Source: Clostridia bacterium (lineage in GTDB: Bacteria; Bacillota; Clostridia; Lachnospirales; Lachnospiraceae). From it: a stretch of 64,000 nt of DNA. Within the stretch, counting starts at the first letter, position 1. Every line of letters begins with the position of its first letter. Of the stretch, positions 15,908 through 26,359 are shown piece by piece. The DNA lies in assembly GCA_910576205.1 (NCBI GenBank), contig CAJTHL010000002.1, positions 286,477 through 350,476 on the forward strand, given 5' to 3'. Position numbers and translations under genes: made by a program. The notes beneath the pieces are model-generated. The model was not told where the DNA came from and did not search any database. It worked only from the letters and a program-made list of their open reading frames with translations.

Positions 15908-18900
15908 ATGAATATGACCAATCTATACTTAGGAATCGATATCGGTTCCACAACCGTAAAAATTACACTTTTAGACGAAATGCATCAGCTCATATTTTCC
16001 GACTATGAGCGGCATTTTGCCAATATACAGGACACCCTGGCAGGGCTTCTGGGAAAAGCCTATGCACAGGTGGGGGAGCATACCGTTTATCCGGCCATCA
16101 CAGGCTCCGGAGGCCTTACCCTGGCCCGGCATCTTGGCATTCCCTTTGTCCAGGAGGTAGTGGCAGTGGCTACAGCCCTCCAGGCAGAGGCGCCCCAGAC
16201 TGACGTGGCTATCGAGCTTGGCGGGGAGGACGCCAAAATCATCTATTTTCAAGACGGAAATATCGAGCAGCGTATGAACGGCATCTGTGCCGGAGGCACC
16301 GGCTCCTTTATTGACCAGATGGCCTCCCTGCTCCAGACAGACGCTTCCGGCCTCAACGAATACGCAAAAAATTACCGGTCCCTCTACACCATTGCCGCCC
16401 GCTGCGGCGTGTTTGCCAAGTCCGATATCCAGCCCCTCATCAACGAGGGCGCTACAAAAGAGGACCTGTCGGCCTCCATATTCCAGGCTGTGGTGAACCA
16501 GACCATCAGCGGCCTGGCCTGCGGCAAGCCCATCCGGGGACATGTGGCGTTCCTGGGAGGCCCTTTACATTTCCTGTCGGAGCTGAAAGCTGCCTTTATC
16601 CGCAGTCTGAAGCTGGACGAGGAGCACACCATTGCGCCTGGGCATTCCCATCTCTTTGCTGCCATGGGCGCCGCCCTTAACTGCACAAAAGAAACCACCG
16701 CGTCCCTCTCCGACCTGCAGGGCCGCCTCTCCTCCCATATCCAGATGGATTTTGAGGTGGAGCGCATGGAGCCCCTGTTTGCGTCGGAATACGAATACGA
16801 TAAATTCAAGGCCCGCCACGACCACCACCAGGTAGTCCGGGGGGATTTGCAGGCCTACGCCGGAAACTGCTTCTTAGGCATTGACGCCGGAAGCACCACT
16901 ACAAAAGCCGCCCTGGTAGGGGAGGACGGCTCACTTTTGTACTCCTTTTACAGCAGCAACAATGGAAGCCCCTTAAAAACCACCATCCGGGCTATCCAGG
17001 AAATCTACAAATTCCTGCCCGACACGGCCAGAATCGTCCGCTCCTGCTCTACAGGCTACGGAGAGGCGCTTATAAAGGCAGCCCTCCTGCTGGACGAGGG
17101 GGAGGTGGAGACGGTTTCCCACTACTATGCGGCGGAATTTTTCAATCCCAACGTAGACTGCATCCTGGATATCGGCGGCCAGGATATGAAATGTATCCGC
17201 ATTAAAAACCATACCGTGGACAGTGTGCAGCTCAACGAGGCCTGCTCCTCCGGGTGCGGTTCTTTTATTGAGACTTTTGCCAAATCCTTAAACTATTCCG
17301 TGGAGGATTTTGCCCGGGCGGCCCTTTTCGCAAAACATCCCATTGATCTGGGAACCCGCTGCACGGTGTTTATGAACTCCAAGGTAAAACAGGCCCAGAA
17401 GGAAGGGGCCAGCGTGGCCGATATCTCCGCCGGCCTGGCCTACTCCGTCATTAAAAACGCCCTCTTTAAAGTTATCAAGGTGTCGGACGCCACCTCCCTG
17501 GGTTCCCATATTGTGGTGCAGGGGGGCACCTTCTACAACGACGCCGTCCTTCGAAGCTTTGAAAAAATTGCGGGCTGCCAGGCCGTGCGGCCGGATATTG
17601 CCGGCATTATGGGAGCCTTCGGAGCCGCTCTCATTGCCCGGGAGCGCCATGAGGAGGGTATGGAAACCACCATGCTGTCCATCGACAAAATCAACAGCCT
17701 GGAATTTACCACCACCATGTCCAAGTGCAGAGGCTGTACCAACAACTGCCGTCTTACCATCAACCGCTTTACCGGAGGACGCCAGTTTATCACCGGAAAC
17801 CGCTGCGAGCGGGGTCTGGGCAGGGAAAAAAACAAGGAAAAAATTCCCAATTTATACGAATATAAGCTGCACAGGCTCTTTGACTACGAGCCCCTTCCGG
17901 CCGACCAGGCTCCCCGCGGCCAGGTGGGCATCCCCCGGGTACTGAACCTGTACGAGAACTATCCCTTCTGGTTCACCTTCTTTACGGAGCTTGGATACCA
18001 GGTGGTTCTCTCCCCGGCGTCCACCCACAAGCTGTATGAACTGGGCATCGAGTCCATTCCCAGCGAGTCTGAGTGCTACCCGGCCAAGCTGGCCCACGGA
18101 CATGTGGCGTGGCTGATTTCCCAGGGGCTGAAATACATTTTTTACCCCTGCGTACCCTATGAGCGAAAGGAATTTTCAGATGCGGGCAACCACTACAACT
18201 GCCCCATCGTTACTTCCTATGCGGAAAATATCAAAAACAATGTGGATGAGCTCTCTGACGACTCCATCCGTTTCTCCAATCCCTTCCTCTCCTTTGAGAG
18301 CCTGGAGATCTTAAGCAAACGCCTGGTAGAAATATTCGGGGAGGAATCCGGCATTCCCAGAGACGAGGTGCGAAAAGCCGCGTCCCTGGCCTGGCGGGAG
18401 CTGGAGCGGGCCCGGGAAGATATGATGCGAAAAGGCGAGGAAACCCTGGCCTGGATGGAGGAAAACCACCGCCGGGGCATTGTGCTGGCCGGACGCCCCT
18501 ACCATATAGACCCGGAAATCAACCACGGCATCCCGGAGCTCATCAACTCCTACGGCATTGCCGTGCTCACCGAGGATTCTGTTTCCCACTTGTACAAGGT
18601 GGAACGGCCATTAATGGTCACAGACCAGTGGATGTACCACTCCCGTCTGTACGCGGCCGCTAACTTTGTAAAAACCCGGGACGACTGCGATCTTATCCAG
18701 CTGAATTCCTTCGGCTGCGGTCTGGACGCCGTCACTACAGACCAGGTAAGTGATATCTTAAGCAATTCAGGCAAGATCTACACTTGCCTGAAAATCGACG
18801 AGGTCAACAATCTTGGGGCGGCCCGTATCCGCATCCGCTCCCTTATCTCTGCCTTAAGGGTGCGGGAGCAAAAGCACATCGGACACCAGGCCGTATCCTC

Positions 18901-20143
18901 CGCCTATGAGCGGGTGGTATTTACGGAAGAAATGCGGAAAAGCTATACGATTCTCTGCCCCCAGATGTCGCCCATCCATTTCGACCTGCTGGAGCCGGCC
19001 TTCTTAACCTGCGGCTATCATCTGGATGTGCTGCCGGATTCCGACCGGGCCGCCATCGACATGGGCCTCAAATATGTAAATAACGACGCCTGCTATCCCT
19101 CCCTGGTGGTGGTGGGACAGATTATGGCTGCCATCCTCTCCGGAAAATACGATACGGAGAAGCTGGCCGTCATCATCACCCAGACAGGCGGCGGCTGCCG
19201 GGCCACCAACTACATTGGTTTTATCCGCAGAGCCCTTATTAAGGCCGGCTACCCGGATATTCCTGTGATCTCTCTGAATTTAAGTAAATTGGAGCAGAAT
19301 CCGGGATTTCGCATTACCCCCACCCTGGCTGTGCGCAGCATGTACGGTCTGGTGTTCGGCGATATCTTTATGCGGGTGCTGTACCGGATGCGCCCCTACG
19401 AGAAGGAGCCTGGCTCCGCCAATGCCCTTCATGAAAAATGGAAAACTATATGCCAGGATTTTCTGGCCGGAAAGCATCCCTCTTACAGAGGATATGTAAA
19501 AATCTGTAAGGGAATAATCCAGGATTTCGACGCTCTTCCCATCCGGGAAGATCTGAAGAAGCCCCGGGTGGGGGTGGTGGGAGAAATCCTGGTGAAATTC
19601 TCTCCCTCCGCCAACAACCATCTGGTGGAACTCCTGGAGTCGGAGGGCGCGGAGGCCGTGGTGCCAGATCTCTTAGACTTTCTGTTGTACTGCTTTAAAA
19701 ACACGGAGTTTAGGGCAGACGTCCTGGGCAAGAAAAAAAGCAGCGCCAGAAACGGCCGCCTGGGCATCCGGTTCCTGGAAGCCCTTCGCAGGCCTGCCGT
19801 ACAGGAGCTTAAAAAGAGCCGTCATTTCACGCCCCCGGGCTCCATTGACGAGACGGCCCGCATGGCGGAAACCGTCGTCTCCCTGGGAAACCAGACCGGG
19901 GAAGGCTGGTTTCTCACCGGGGAAATGCTGGAGCTCATCCATTCCGGCGTCAACAATATCGTGTGTACCCAGCCCTTTGGCTGCCTGCCCAACCACATGG
20001 TCGGCAAGGGCGTTATCAAAAAGCTGCGCCGCCTCTATCCCATGTCCAACGTGGTGGCTATCGACTATGACCCCGGCGCCAGCGAGGTGAATCAGCTGAA
20101 CCGGCTGAAACTGATGTTGTCTACGGCCCATAAAAATCTGTAA
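15908..20143 (+). CDS. Acyl-CoA dehydratase activase-type protein, giant multidomain form
   Basis: A 1411-residue cytoplasmic protein of the YjiL/HgdC class. Two ASKHA ATPase domains (BadF/BadG type) lie in tandem: [12 protein letters not shown] at residue 8 and [14 protein letters not shown] at about 322. Each has the cluster-binding Cys loop (ICAGGTGSF and ACSSGCGSF), so a [4Fe-4S] cluster is likely. A CxxC..C motif (KCRGCTNNC, about 604-612) and a DUF2229-type region (about 675-880) follow, then a long 2-hydroxyacyl-CoA-dehydratase-related C-terminal half with [12 protein letters not shown]. Family members use ATP to send an electron to radical dehydratases, but no dehydratase subunits lie nearby, so the partner is unknown. 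The gene is monocistronic with its own promoter and terminator. Confidence 0.9.
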   Translation: MNMTNLYLGIDIGSTTVKITLLDEMHQLIFSDYERHFANIQDTLAGLLGKAYAQVGEHTVYPAITGSGGLTLARHLGIPFVQEVVAVATALQAEAPQTDVAIELGGEDAKIIYFQDGNIEQRMNGICAGGTGSFIDQMASLLQTDASGLNEYAKNYRSLYTIAARCGVFAKSDIQPLINEGATKEDLSASIFQAVVNQTISGLACGKPIRGHVAFLGGPLHFLSELKAAFIRSLKLDEEHTIAPGHSHLFAAMGAALNCTKETTASLSDLQGRLSSHIQMDFEVERMEPLFASEYEYDKFKARHDHHQVVRGDLQAYAGNCFLGIDAGSTTTKAALVGEDGSLLYSFYSSNNGSPLKTTIRAIQEIYKFLPDTARIVRSCSTGYGEALIKAALLLDEGEVETVSHYYAAEFFNPNVDCILDIGGQDMKCIRIKNHTVDSVQLNEACSSGCGSFIETFAKSLNYSVEDFARAALFAKHPIDLGTRCTVFMNSKVKQAQKEGASVADISAGLAYSVIKNALFKVIKVSDATSLGSHIVVQGGTFYNDAVLRSFEKIAGCQAVRPDIAGIMGAFGAALIARERHEEGMETTMLSIDKINSLEFTTTMSKCRGCTNNCRLTINRFTGGRQFITGNRCERGLGREKNKEKIPNLYEYKLHRLFDYEPLPADQAPRGQVGIPRVLNLYENYPFWFTFFTELGYQVVLSPASTHKLYELGIESIPSESECYPAKLAHGHVAWLISQGLKYIFYPCVPYERKEFSDAGNHYNCPIVTSYAENIKNNVDELSDDSIRFSNPFLSFESLEILSKRLVEIFGEESGIPRDEVRKAASLAWRELERAREDMMRKGEETLAWMEENHRRGIVLAGRPYHIDPEINHGIPELINSYGIAVLTEDSVSHLYKVERPLMVTDQWMYHSRLYAAANFVKTRDDCDLIQLNSFGCGLDAVTTDQVSDILSNSGKIYTCLKIDEVNNLGAARIRIRSLISALRVREQKHIGHQAVSSAYERVVFTEEMRKSYTILCPQMSPIHFDLLEPAFLTCGYHLDVLPDSDRAAIDMGLKYVNNDACYPSLVVVGQIMAAILSGKYDTEKLAVIITQTGGGCRATNYIGFIRRALIKAGYPDIPVISLNLSKLEQNPGFRITPTLAVRSMYGLVFGDIFMRVLYRMRPYEKEPGSANALHEKWKTICQDFLAGKHPSYRGYVKICKGIIQDFDALPIREDLKKPRVGVVGEILVKFSPSANNHLVELLESEGAEAVVPDLLDFLLYCFKNTEFRADVLGKKKSSARNGRLGIRFLEALRRPAVQELKKSRHFTPPGSIDETARMAETVVSLGNQTGEGWFLTGEMLELIHSGVNNIVCTQPFGCLPNHMVGKGVIKKLRRLYPMSNVVAIDYDPGASEVNQLNRLKLMLSTAHKNL

Positions 20144-20160
20144 GAACCACTATTTAAAAA

Positions 20161-20204
20161 GGGAGTATTGCCCCACAACCACCCGGTTATGGGGCAATAC
20201 TCCC
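20161..20204. terminator. Bidirectional terminator hairpin
   Basis: Perfect 15-base arms (20161-20175 and 20190-20204) around a 14-base loop, between the convergent activase and mutarotase-like genes. The A-rich flank on the left side provides a U-run for minus-strand transcripts. Confidence 0.75.
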
Positions 20205-20245
20205 TCTCTATCTGATTATCCTATATAAAAGCTCTCCACATTACC

Positions 20246-20716
20246 TCAGATATGTATCGACTCGCTCCAGTCATCCTCATCAAAGGCAATATCATTGTCC
20301 ACCGTCCCCTCCGACATGTAACCGCTGAGCATAGAGCGGTACTGCTCTTCCAGAGACATCTCCTCGTCCTCATCCTGGGGCATGGGATTCTCCGTCACAA
20401 TGCTGCCAAGCTTCTTAAGGGGCGCCCACCAGTTGGTTGTCGCACGCTCCTCAAGGGGCACATCCTTACGGCGCTTCCGGATCAGATGGCTTCCCACCTC
20501 CGGATAAGCCGCCAGGGCCTCCATATCCTTATAAAATTCATGTCCCACATACTCAAAGGTCATCAGAATCAGATCGTTCAGCATAAAGTAAAACTGATTG
20601 CGGATCCCGTGAATCCAGAGAAATCTGGAAACCTCCTCTGTAGGATGTAAATGCTTCTCAAGAAATGCCTCTCTCTCCTCCGGCACAATGTGGATAATTT
20701 CTGCAACGCGTCTCAT
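20246..20716 (-). CDS. L-rhamnose mutarotase-like (DUF718) protein with acidic tail
   Basis: About 156 residues. Residues 1-105 resemble the RhaM/DUF718 fold: RRVAEIIHIVPEEREAF, then LHPTEEVSRFLWIHGIRNQF and a YKDMEALAAYPEVG helix ending in NWWAPL, as in L-rhamnose mutarotase (about 104 residues). The extra C-terminal 50 residues are strongly acidic (PQDEDEEMS, DEDDW) and are not part of the family. Start 20716 sits behind GGAGGAG; an ATG 12 bases upstream overlaps that site. No rhamnose genes adjoin, so the substrate may differ. Confidence 0.6.
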   Translation of the reverse strand: MRRVAEIIHIVPEEREAFLEKHLHPTEEVSRFLWIHGIRNQFYFMLNDLILMTFEYVGHEFYKDMEALAAYPEVGSHLIRKRRKDVPLEERATTNWWAPLKKLGSIVTENPMPQDEDEEMSLEEQYRSMLSGYMSEGTVDNDIAFDEDDWSESIHI

Positions 20717-21025
20717 GTGCTCCTCCATTCCCCGTAAAATTTAACGGAATTAATTGTTACTTTCCATCTATTAGTATACACTTTTCCTATATTGTGGTCA
20801 ACTGTTTTCGGCCGTTGTTAGAAAATGATTTTTCCGGCTGGATCGCCTGGATGGTGGACCGGTTAAACAAAAACCTAAAGCCCATGTAACTATTAGTGTT
20901 GACACGGTATGCGGTTTTGTAGTAAATTTATCAGATACAAAAAGGTATTGTTATGGCTACAATACCTGCACGGTTCCCGGATAAGGGAATCCCTAAATAA
21001 CCTGTGAAAAAGGACGCATCTACCC
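20717..21025. other. Intergenic region with plus-strand promoter
   Basis: No coding frame is supported. A TTGACA (20899-20904) lies 18 bases before TAAATT (20923-20928), a promoter candidate for the AEC transporter gene. The rest is AT-rich and holds the divergent upstream region of the mutarotase-like gene. Confidence 0.45.
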
Positions 21026-22024
21026 ATGGAAAACCTGATCTTCAGCTTGAACGCCACCATCCCCGTATTTCTCACCATGCTTCTTGGCATGCTGTTTCGC
21101 AAAACGGGCCTGTTTGGCGAAACTTTTGCCCAGAACTTAAATAAATTTGTCTTTAAAGCCGCCCTTCCGGCCCTGCTTTTCCAGGATATTGCTACCGCTG
21201 ATTTTTACCAGGTCTGGGATACCCGCTTCGTGGTATTCTGCTTCGCCGTCACCTTTCTCTCCATCTGCCTGGCCGGGGCCCTGTCCCTCTCCATGAAGGA
21301 CCGCAGCCGGCGGGGCGAGTTTATCCAGGCCTCCTACCGCAGCAGCGCCGCAATCCTGGGAATCGCTTTTATCCAGAATATTTACGGAAACGCTGGCATG
21401 GCGCCCCTTATGATTATCAGCTCCGTGCCCTTGTATAACGTGATGGCGGTAATCGTGCTCTCCGTCACAAGCCCAAAGGCTGATCCTGCCATCCAGCAGG
21501 CCCATGGAGGCGCATATCCCCCCGCCTCCCGTCATTTTGGCATGAATTGGCTGCTGCTTCGCAAAACCTTCCTTGGCATCCTCACCAACCCCATTATTCT
21601 TGGCATCCTCACCGGCCTTCTCTGGTCCGTACTGCGGCTTCCCATGCCGGGAATACTGATGAAGCCCCTAAGCAATCTGGCCGTGCTGGCCACACCCCTG
21701 GGGCTTATGTCCATGGGGGCCTCCTTTAACTTAAAAAAGGCGCTCACAGGCATCCGTCCGGTGCTTCTCTCCTGCGCCCTTAAACTGGTTGTCCTGGCCG
21801 CTCTCTTTCTGCCTGCGGCTGTTTCCTTAGGCTTTCGGGACAGCAGCCTCATTGCCATTCTGGTTATGCTGGGCTCCCCCACCACGGTAACCTGCTACAT
21901 TATGGCAAAAAATATGGGCCATGAAGGCACCTTCTCCTCCATGGCCATTATGCTGACCACCCTGTTAAGCGCTTTCACGCTAACAGGATGGCTGTATCTG
22001 CTGCGAACCTTAAGCTTCATCTGA
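21026..22024 (+). CDS. AEC family (auxin efflux carrier-type) transporter
   Basis: A 332-residue membrane transporter of the AEC family with about ten hydrophobic segments in two five-helix halves and a central polar loop (about residues 150-170). N-terminal FSLNATIPVFLTMLLGML and the C-terminal GSPTTVTCYIMA block are typical; in clostridial and lactic bacteria such proteins export or import malate, malonate or other organic acids. No enzyme gene adjoins to suggest the substrate. ATG 21026 is the only good start. It is a single gene. Confidence 0.9.
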   Translation: MENLIFSLNATIPVFLTMLLGMLFRKTGLFGETFAQNLNKFVFKAALPALLFQDIATADFYQVWDTRFVVFCFAVTFLSICLAGALSLSMKDRSRRGEFIQASYRSSAAILGIAFIQNIYGNAGMAPLMIISSVPLYNVMAVIVLSVTSPKADPAIQQAHGGAYPPASRHFGMNWLLLRKTFLGILTNPIILGILTGLLWSVLRLPMPGILMKPLSNLAVLATPLGLMSMGASFNLKKALTGIRPVLLSCALKLVVLAALFLPAAVSLGFRDSSLIAILVMLGSPTTVTCYIMAKNMGHEGTFSSMAIMLTTLLSAFTLTGWLYLLRTLSFI

Positions 22025-22087
22025 CAATCTGCCTCTCAGACAGGGGTTCCCTTTCGCTTAGTCCCCGGATTCCGGCTTTAGCAGACG

Positions 22088-22762
22088 TCACACATTCTCA
22101 ATCTGCCAGTCAATGGGAGAAATACCGTGTTCCTCCAAAAACCGGTTTGTCTGGCTGAAGGGTTTGCTTCCAAAAAATCCCCGGTAGGCGGACAGAGGAC
22201 TTGGATGGGGCGCCTTTAAAATCAGATGCTTTGGATTGTGCAGCATGGCCGCTTTCTTCTGGGCGGGGCTTCCCCACAGAATAAACACTATGGGGCGGTC
22301 CTGCTCATTTAAAACCCGGATTGCCGCGTCCGTAAACTCCTCCCATCCCATTCCCCTGTGGGAATTTGCCTGATGGGCCCGGACCGTCAGCACCGTGTTC
22401 AGCATCAGAACCCCCTGTGCAGCCCATTTTGTCAGATAGCCGTTGTTGGGAATGTAACAGCCCAGATCGTCGTGAAGCTCCTGGTAAATATTTACAAGCG
22501 ATGGCGGCACCTGCACATCGGGCTTTACAGAAAAGCACAGGCCGTGGGCCTGGCCGTCGTTGTGGTAAGGATCCTGCCCCAGAATCACCACCTTCACCTC
22601 ATGGAGGGGTGTCAGATGAAAAGCGTTAAAAATATCCTCTGAGGGAGGAAATACCTGGTGGCTGGCATATTCTTCCTTTACAAACTGATAAAGCTTCGCA
22701 TAATAGGGCTTGTGAAATTCCTCATCCAGGGGTTTCAGCCAGTCGTTTTGAATCATTGCCAT
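22088..22762 (-). CDS. ung: Uracil-DNA glycosylase
   Basis: Family 1 uracil-DNA glycosylase, 224 residues, that removes uracil from DNA to begin base-excision repair. The catalytic water-activating loop GQDPYHNDGQAHGL is at about residues 62-75 (Asp at 64), the LMLNTVLTV region at about 118-126, and the DNA-intercalating HPSPLSAYRGFFG with its catalytic His near residue 187. All active-site residues are intact. The start follows a CAGGAGAG site. It is a single gene separated from hisF by about 55 bases. Confidence 0.96.
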   Translation of the reverse strand: MAMIQNDWLKPLDEEFHKPYYAKLYQFVKEEYASHQVFPPSEDIFNAFHLTPLHEVKVVILGQDPYHNDGQAHGLCFSVKPDVQVPPSLVNIYQELHDDLGCYIPNNGYLTKWAAQGVLMLNTVLTVRAHQANSHRGMGWEEFTDAAIRVLNEQDRPIVFILWGSPAQKKAAMLHNPKHLILKAPHPSPLSAYRGFFGSKPFSQTNRFLEEHGISPIDWQIENV

Positions 22763-22816
22763 AGTGCATCTCTCCTGTTCTTTTTTCTTATGTGATTTTT
22801 ATTGTATTCCTTAATC

Positions 22817-23578
22817 CTAAAGCCGCACAGACACGCCACGTCCCCTAAGGTAACGCTTCAAGTCCGTAATTTCCATCTCCTTATAGTGAAACAGGGACGC
22901 TGCCAGCACTGCATCTGCCTTCCCCTGGGTGAGGGCGTTATAAAAATGCTCCATGGTTCCGGCCCCGCCGGAGGCAATCACCGGAATGGATACATTTTCC
23001 GCAATGGTACGGGTAAGTTTAATGTCATAGCCCGCCCTGGTGCCGTCGGCATCCATGCTGGTGAGAAGAATCTCCCCTGCCCCCAGAGCATCCGCCTTCA
23101 TGGCCCACTCTACGGCGTCGATTCCCATATCTACCCGGCCGCCGTTCCTGTAAATATTCCAGCCGCTGCCATCCGTACGCCGCCTGGCGTCTATGGCCAC
23201 CACCACGCACTGGCTTCCAAACTTGTCCGCCGCCTCCGAAATCAGCTCCGGCCGCATAATAGCCGCGGAGTTTACGGAAATCTTATCCGCCCCCTCCCTG
23301 AGGAGCAGCTTGAAATCCTCCACCGTGCGGATGCCGCCGCCAACGGTAAAGGGGATAAACACCCGCTCTGCCACCTTGCGCACCATATCCACCACGGTAT
23401 TTCTGGCGTCCGAGGAGGCCGTGATATCCAGAAATACCACCTCGTCGGCTCCCGCCTTGTCATAGGCCGCCGCGATCTCCACCGGATCCCCGGCGTCCCT
23501 TAAGTTTACAAAATTCACACCCTTTACCACCCGGGCGTTATGTACATCCAGACAGGGAATAATCCTCTTGGTAAACAT
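22817..23578 (-). CDS. hisF: Imidazole glycerol phosphate synthase cyclase subunit HisF
   Basis: A 253-residue TIM barrel. With HisH it turns PRFAR and ammonia into imidazole glycerol phosphate and AICAR, a histidine biosynthesis step. RIIPCLDV carries catalytic Asp11, AIDARR the second catalytic Asp near 130, and the phosphate-binding loops VGGGIR and ASGGAG are intact. It lies 3 bases after hisH. The remaining his genes are not in the window, so the pair is either separate from the main his operon or its remnant. Confidence 0.97.
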   Translation of the reverse strand: MFTKRIIPCLDVHNARVVKGVNFVNLRDAGDPVEIAAAYDKAGADEVVFLDITASSDARNTVVDMVRKVAERVFIPFTVGGGIRTVEDFKLLLREGADKISVNSAAIMRPELISEAADKFGSQCVVVAIDARRRTDGSGWNIYRNGGRVDMGIDAVEWAMKADALGAGEILLTSMDADGTRAGYDIKLTRTIAENVSIPVIASGGAGTMEHFYNALTQGKADAVLAASLFHYKEMEITDLKRYLRGRGVSVRL

Positions 23579-23581
23579 ACC

Positions 23582-24193
23582 TTATCCCTCCAGCTTCGCG
23601 AAATTCTTTAAAATGGCAAGCCCCGTATCCCCGCTCTTTTCCGGATGGAACTGACAGGCGGACACATTCCCGCGCTCCACAGCGGCGTGAATGGAAACGC
23701 CGTACTCTGTAACAGCCGTCACAATCTCCGGCTCCTTCGCCCGCAGGTAATAGGAGTGAACAAAATATACATAGGGCTCGCCGGTAATGCCGGCAAAAAG
23801 CTTCCCGTTATTCCGAAGCTTTAGGGAATTCCATCCGATATGGGGGATTTTAAGGCCTCCACCATCCGGAATCCTTACGATTTCCCCCTTTAAAACCCCA
23901 AGTCCCGGCACCCCCGGGCTCTCGTCGCTTCTCTCAAACAAAAGCTGCAATCCCAGGCAGATGCCAAGAAAAGGTTTCCCCATCCCTATGGCATCCCGGA
24001 TCACCTGCACCAGGCCATAGCTGTTTAGCTTTCCCATGGCATCCCCAAACGCGCCAACCCCGGGGAGAATCACCTTGTCCGCCCCAAGGATCACCTCCCT
24101 GTCCCGGCTGACCTTCACTTCCTGACCTAGATATTTAAGTGCTTTCTCCACACTTTTCAGGTTGCCTGCGTCATAATCAATAATTGCTATCAT
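23582..24193 (-). CDS. hisH: Imidazole glycerol phosphate synthase glutaminase subunit HisH
   Basis: A 203-residue class I glutamine amidotransferase that supplies ammonia to HisF. The nucleophile Cys is in GICLGLQLL (about residue 80), the catalytic His and Glu in CQFHPEKSG (about 183-191), and the oxyanion strand PGVGAFGDA at about 50-58. It is the first gene of a two-gene operon with hisF. Confidence 0.97.
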   Translation of the reverse strand: MIAIIDYDAGNLKSVEKALKYLGQEVKVSRDREVILGADKVILPGVGAFGDAMGKLNSYGLVQVIRDAIGMGKPFLGICLGLQLLFERSDESPGVPGLGVLKGEIVRIPDGGGLKIPHIGWNSLKLRNNGKLFAGITGEPYVYFVHSYYLRAKEPEIVTAVTEYGVSIHAAVERGNVSACQFHPEKSGDTGLAILKNFAKLEG

Positions 24194-24300
24194 TTACATT
24201 CCTCCACTGACCGGCTCTGCTAAACATGCTATCCGGACAGATGTTACTTGTTTTATCATACCATTTTTTCCTCCCGGGAGCAAGTTCTGGGGAAAAAGTA

Positions 24301-24329
24301 TTGTTTTTTTCCCGGAAAAAATGTATCAT
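24301..24329 (+). promoter_or_regulatory. Promoter of the CPBP/hydrolase operon
   Basis: TTGTTT (24301-24306), 17-base spacer, TATCAT (24324-24329), about 40 bases before the CPBP gene start. Confidence 0.5.
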
Positions 24330-24372
24330 GAAAGAAAACCTGCTTATCAGCCAGATTAGGAGAATATAAATC

Positions 24373-25401
24373 ATGAATCAGTTTCCGGACCCCCCATACT
24401 GGGACCAGCAGCACCAGTCCCATTCCACCTACCCCCAGGAATTTATGGATCATTACCGTAAGCCCTTAAAGCCGCGGCACGGTATCCTGGTATTTGTCAT
24501 TGTCATTTTGCTCAGTATCTTTGTGGCTGCGCCCATTCAGTACTTTTTTGGCATGCTGGGGCTGGCCTTGACAGAGCTTATGCTTCTGGCTGTGGCTGTG
24601 GTCAGCGCGCTCCTGTTCCGCCAGGACCTGCGGGAAGTCTTTCCCATCCACCGCCCCCGTCTGAAGCCCTTCTTTGCCACCCTGCTTACCTGGGTGGGCT
24701 GTTACATGGTGGTTCTCTTTTCCACCATGATCCTTATCTATCTGTTTCCAGAAGGGTTTCTCGATGTAAGCAAGAGCATGGACAGTATCTTTTCCACCAC
24801 GCCCATGCCCGTCACCTTCCTGATCGTGGCCATTATGCCCGCCGTCTGCGAAGAGGCTGTTCACAGAGGCTTTATCCAGTATACCTTCCGCAATATCAGA
24901 AACCCCTTTGTGGCGGTTTCCGGCATTGGCATAATTTTCGGTATCTTCCACCTGGATCCCTACCGTTTTCTCCCCATGACGCTTCTGGGTATGGGCCTGG
25001 CCTATGTGATGCTGCGTACCCGGAATCTTTTGTATCCGGCCCTCTTTCACTTTATCAACAACAGCCTCTCCGTGCTGGCTTCCAGCCAGGGCTCCGGAGG
25101 CGGGGATCTTCCCGCATCTTATTACACCGGCCCCATGATGCTTATGAGCATAGGCCTTTACCTTATCCTCTCGGCAGTCGTCCCCTTCCTGTTTCTGTGG
25201 GTACACTGCCTGCTGCGGCGTCCCGGGGAACCGAAAAAAAGCCTGACCCTGCCCGCTATCCTGTGCGCCCTCCTGACGGCGCTGATGATAATCATCGGGT
25301 TTGCCCTGCTGATATTCACCTCCGTAAACGTAGCGGACTGGGACGAACTTATCCGGGAAACGGAAAACCTGCTGGTTCTCTGGGTGCCCCGGTATCTCTG
25401 A
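24373..25401 (+). CDS. CPBP family intramembrane glutamic protease
   Basis: A 342-residue membrane protein. A cytosolic Pro-rich N-terminus (about 1-35) is followed by about eight hydrophobic segments. CPBP motif 1 is EEAVHRGFIQ (about 160-169), motif 2 FGIFH (about 193-197) and motif 3 HFINNSLS (about 230-237), so the metal-free glutamic protease core looks complete. It begins a plus-strand run of four genes with short gaps: this protease, a cysteine hydrolase, an unknown protein and a nuclease. Substrate unknown. Confidence 0.88.
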   Translation: MNQFPDPPYWDQQHQSHSTYPQEFMDHYRKPLKPRHGILVFVIVILLSIFVAAPIQYFFGMLGLALTELMLLAVAVVSALLFRQDLREVFPIHRPRLKPFFATLLTWVGCYMVVLFSTMILIYLFPEGFLDVSKSMDSIFSTTPMPVTFLIVAIMPAVCEEAVHRGFIQYTFRNIRNPFVAVSGIGIIFGIFHLDPYRFLPMTLLGMGLAYVMLRTRNLLYPALFHFINNSLSVLASSQGSGGGDLPASYYTGPMMLMSIGLYLILSAVVPFLFLWVHCLLRRPGEPKKSLTLPAILCALLTALMIIIGFALLIFTSVNVADWDELIRETENLLVLWVPRYL

Positions 25402-25423
25402 AAAACATAAGGAGGAGGAAAAC

Positions 25424-25948
25424 ATGAAAAAAATACTGATTGTAGTAGACATGCAGAATGACTTTATTGACGGCGCCCTGGGCACCCCGGAGGCGGTTTC
25501 CATCGTCCCCCATGTGGTGGACAAAATCAGCGGGTTTTCCGGGGATATCTTTTACACCCGGGACACCCATTTTGAAAATTACAGGGAGACCCAGGAGGGC
25601 AGAAACCTCCCCGTCCCCCACTGTATCCAGGGGACCCACGGCTGGAAGCTAAGGGACTCCATACAGGCTGCCTGCGACGCAAAGGAGGCCGTAGGCGTTG
25701 ACAAGCTGACCTTTGGTTCCAAAGACCTGCCCCACATTCTTGCGAAGCGTTACCCGGAAGGCCTGGATTCCATTGAATTGATCGGGCTATGCACGGATAT
25801 CTGTGTCATTTCCAATGCGCTGCTCCTAAAGGCCTGCTTCCCGGAAACAAAAATTTCCGTGGACAGCTCCTGCTGCGCCGGCGTTACCCCAAAAAGCCAT
25901 GAAAATGCCCTATTGGCCATGAAAATGTGCCAGGTGGAGATTTTGTAG
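25424..25948 (+). CDS. Cysteine hydrolase (isochorismatase/nicotinamidase family)
   Basis: 174 residues with the fold of nicotinamidase/isochorismatase hydrolases. The catalytic triad is visible: Asp in VVDMQNDFID (residue 8 or so), Lys in the DKLTFGSKD region (about 92), and Cys in LIGLCTDICVISNAL (about 115-119). The DICV sequence and DTHFENY metal-side loop suit nicotinamidase-like amide hydrolysis feeding NAD salvage, though isochorismatase-type relatives look alike. The ribosome site GGAGGAGG precedes it closely after the CPBP gene. Confidence 0.85.
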   Translation: MKKILIVVDMQNDFIDGALGTPEAVSIVPHVVDKISGFSGDIFYTRDTHFENYRETQEGRNLPVPHCIQGTHGWKLRDSIQAACDAKEAVGVDKLTFGSKDLPHILAKRYPEGLDSIELIGLCTDICVISNALLLKACFPETKISVDSSCCAGVTPKSHENALLAMKMCQVEIL

Positions 25949-25951
25949 ATT

Positions 25952-26359
25952 ATGATTCTGATGATCTGTGTAGACGACAAAAACGGAATGCTCTTTCACA
26001 ACCGCCGCCAGAGCCGGGACCGGGCGCTGATCGGGCACATCCTGCATCTGACCGGAGCGGGAACCCTCTGGGTAAACCCTTTCAGCCAGAGCCTGTTTCC
26101 GGAAACCGGGGATACCCGGCTTCTCGTAGATGAGGATTATCTCCTAAAGGCCCGGCCGGGGGACTACTGCTTTGTGGAGGACCGGGACGTCTCGGGCTTT
26201 ACGGACCGGATAGAAAAAATTATCCTGTTTAAGTGGAACAAAGTATATCCTGCGGATACGTTTCTGACGCTGGATTTAAGCCTGTGGAAGCTGACAAAGT
26301 CCGAAGATTTCCCTGGATATTCCCATGAAAAAATCACAAAGGAGATCTATGTGAAATGA
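25952..26359 (+). CDS. Conserved protein of unknown function
   Basis: A 135-residue cytoplasmic protein that I do not assign. It opens with MILMICVDDKNGMLF and has RRQSRDRALIGHIL and PGDYCFVED, a pattern seen in short clostridial proteins; there is no signal peptide or membrane segment. The metallo-beta-lactamase HxHxDH motif is absent, so any annotation as ribonuclease Z would be unsupported. It sits 3 bases after the cysteine hydrolase stop and overlaps the nuclease gene by 4 bases, so it is co-translated with both. Confidence 0.75.
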   Translation: MILMICVDDKNGMLFHNRRQSRDRALIGHILHLTGAGTLWVNPFSQSLFPETGDTRLLVDEDYLLKARPGDYCFVEDRDVSGFTDRIEKIILFKWNKVYPADTFLTLDLSLWKLTKSEDFPGYSHEKITKEIYVK

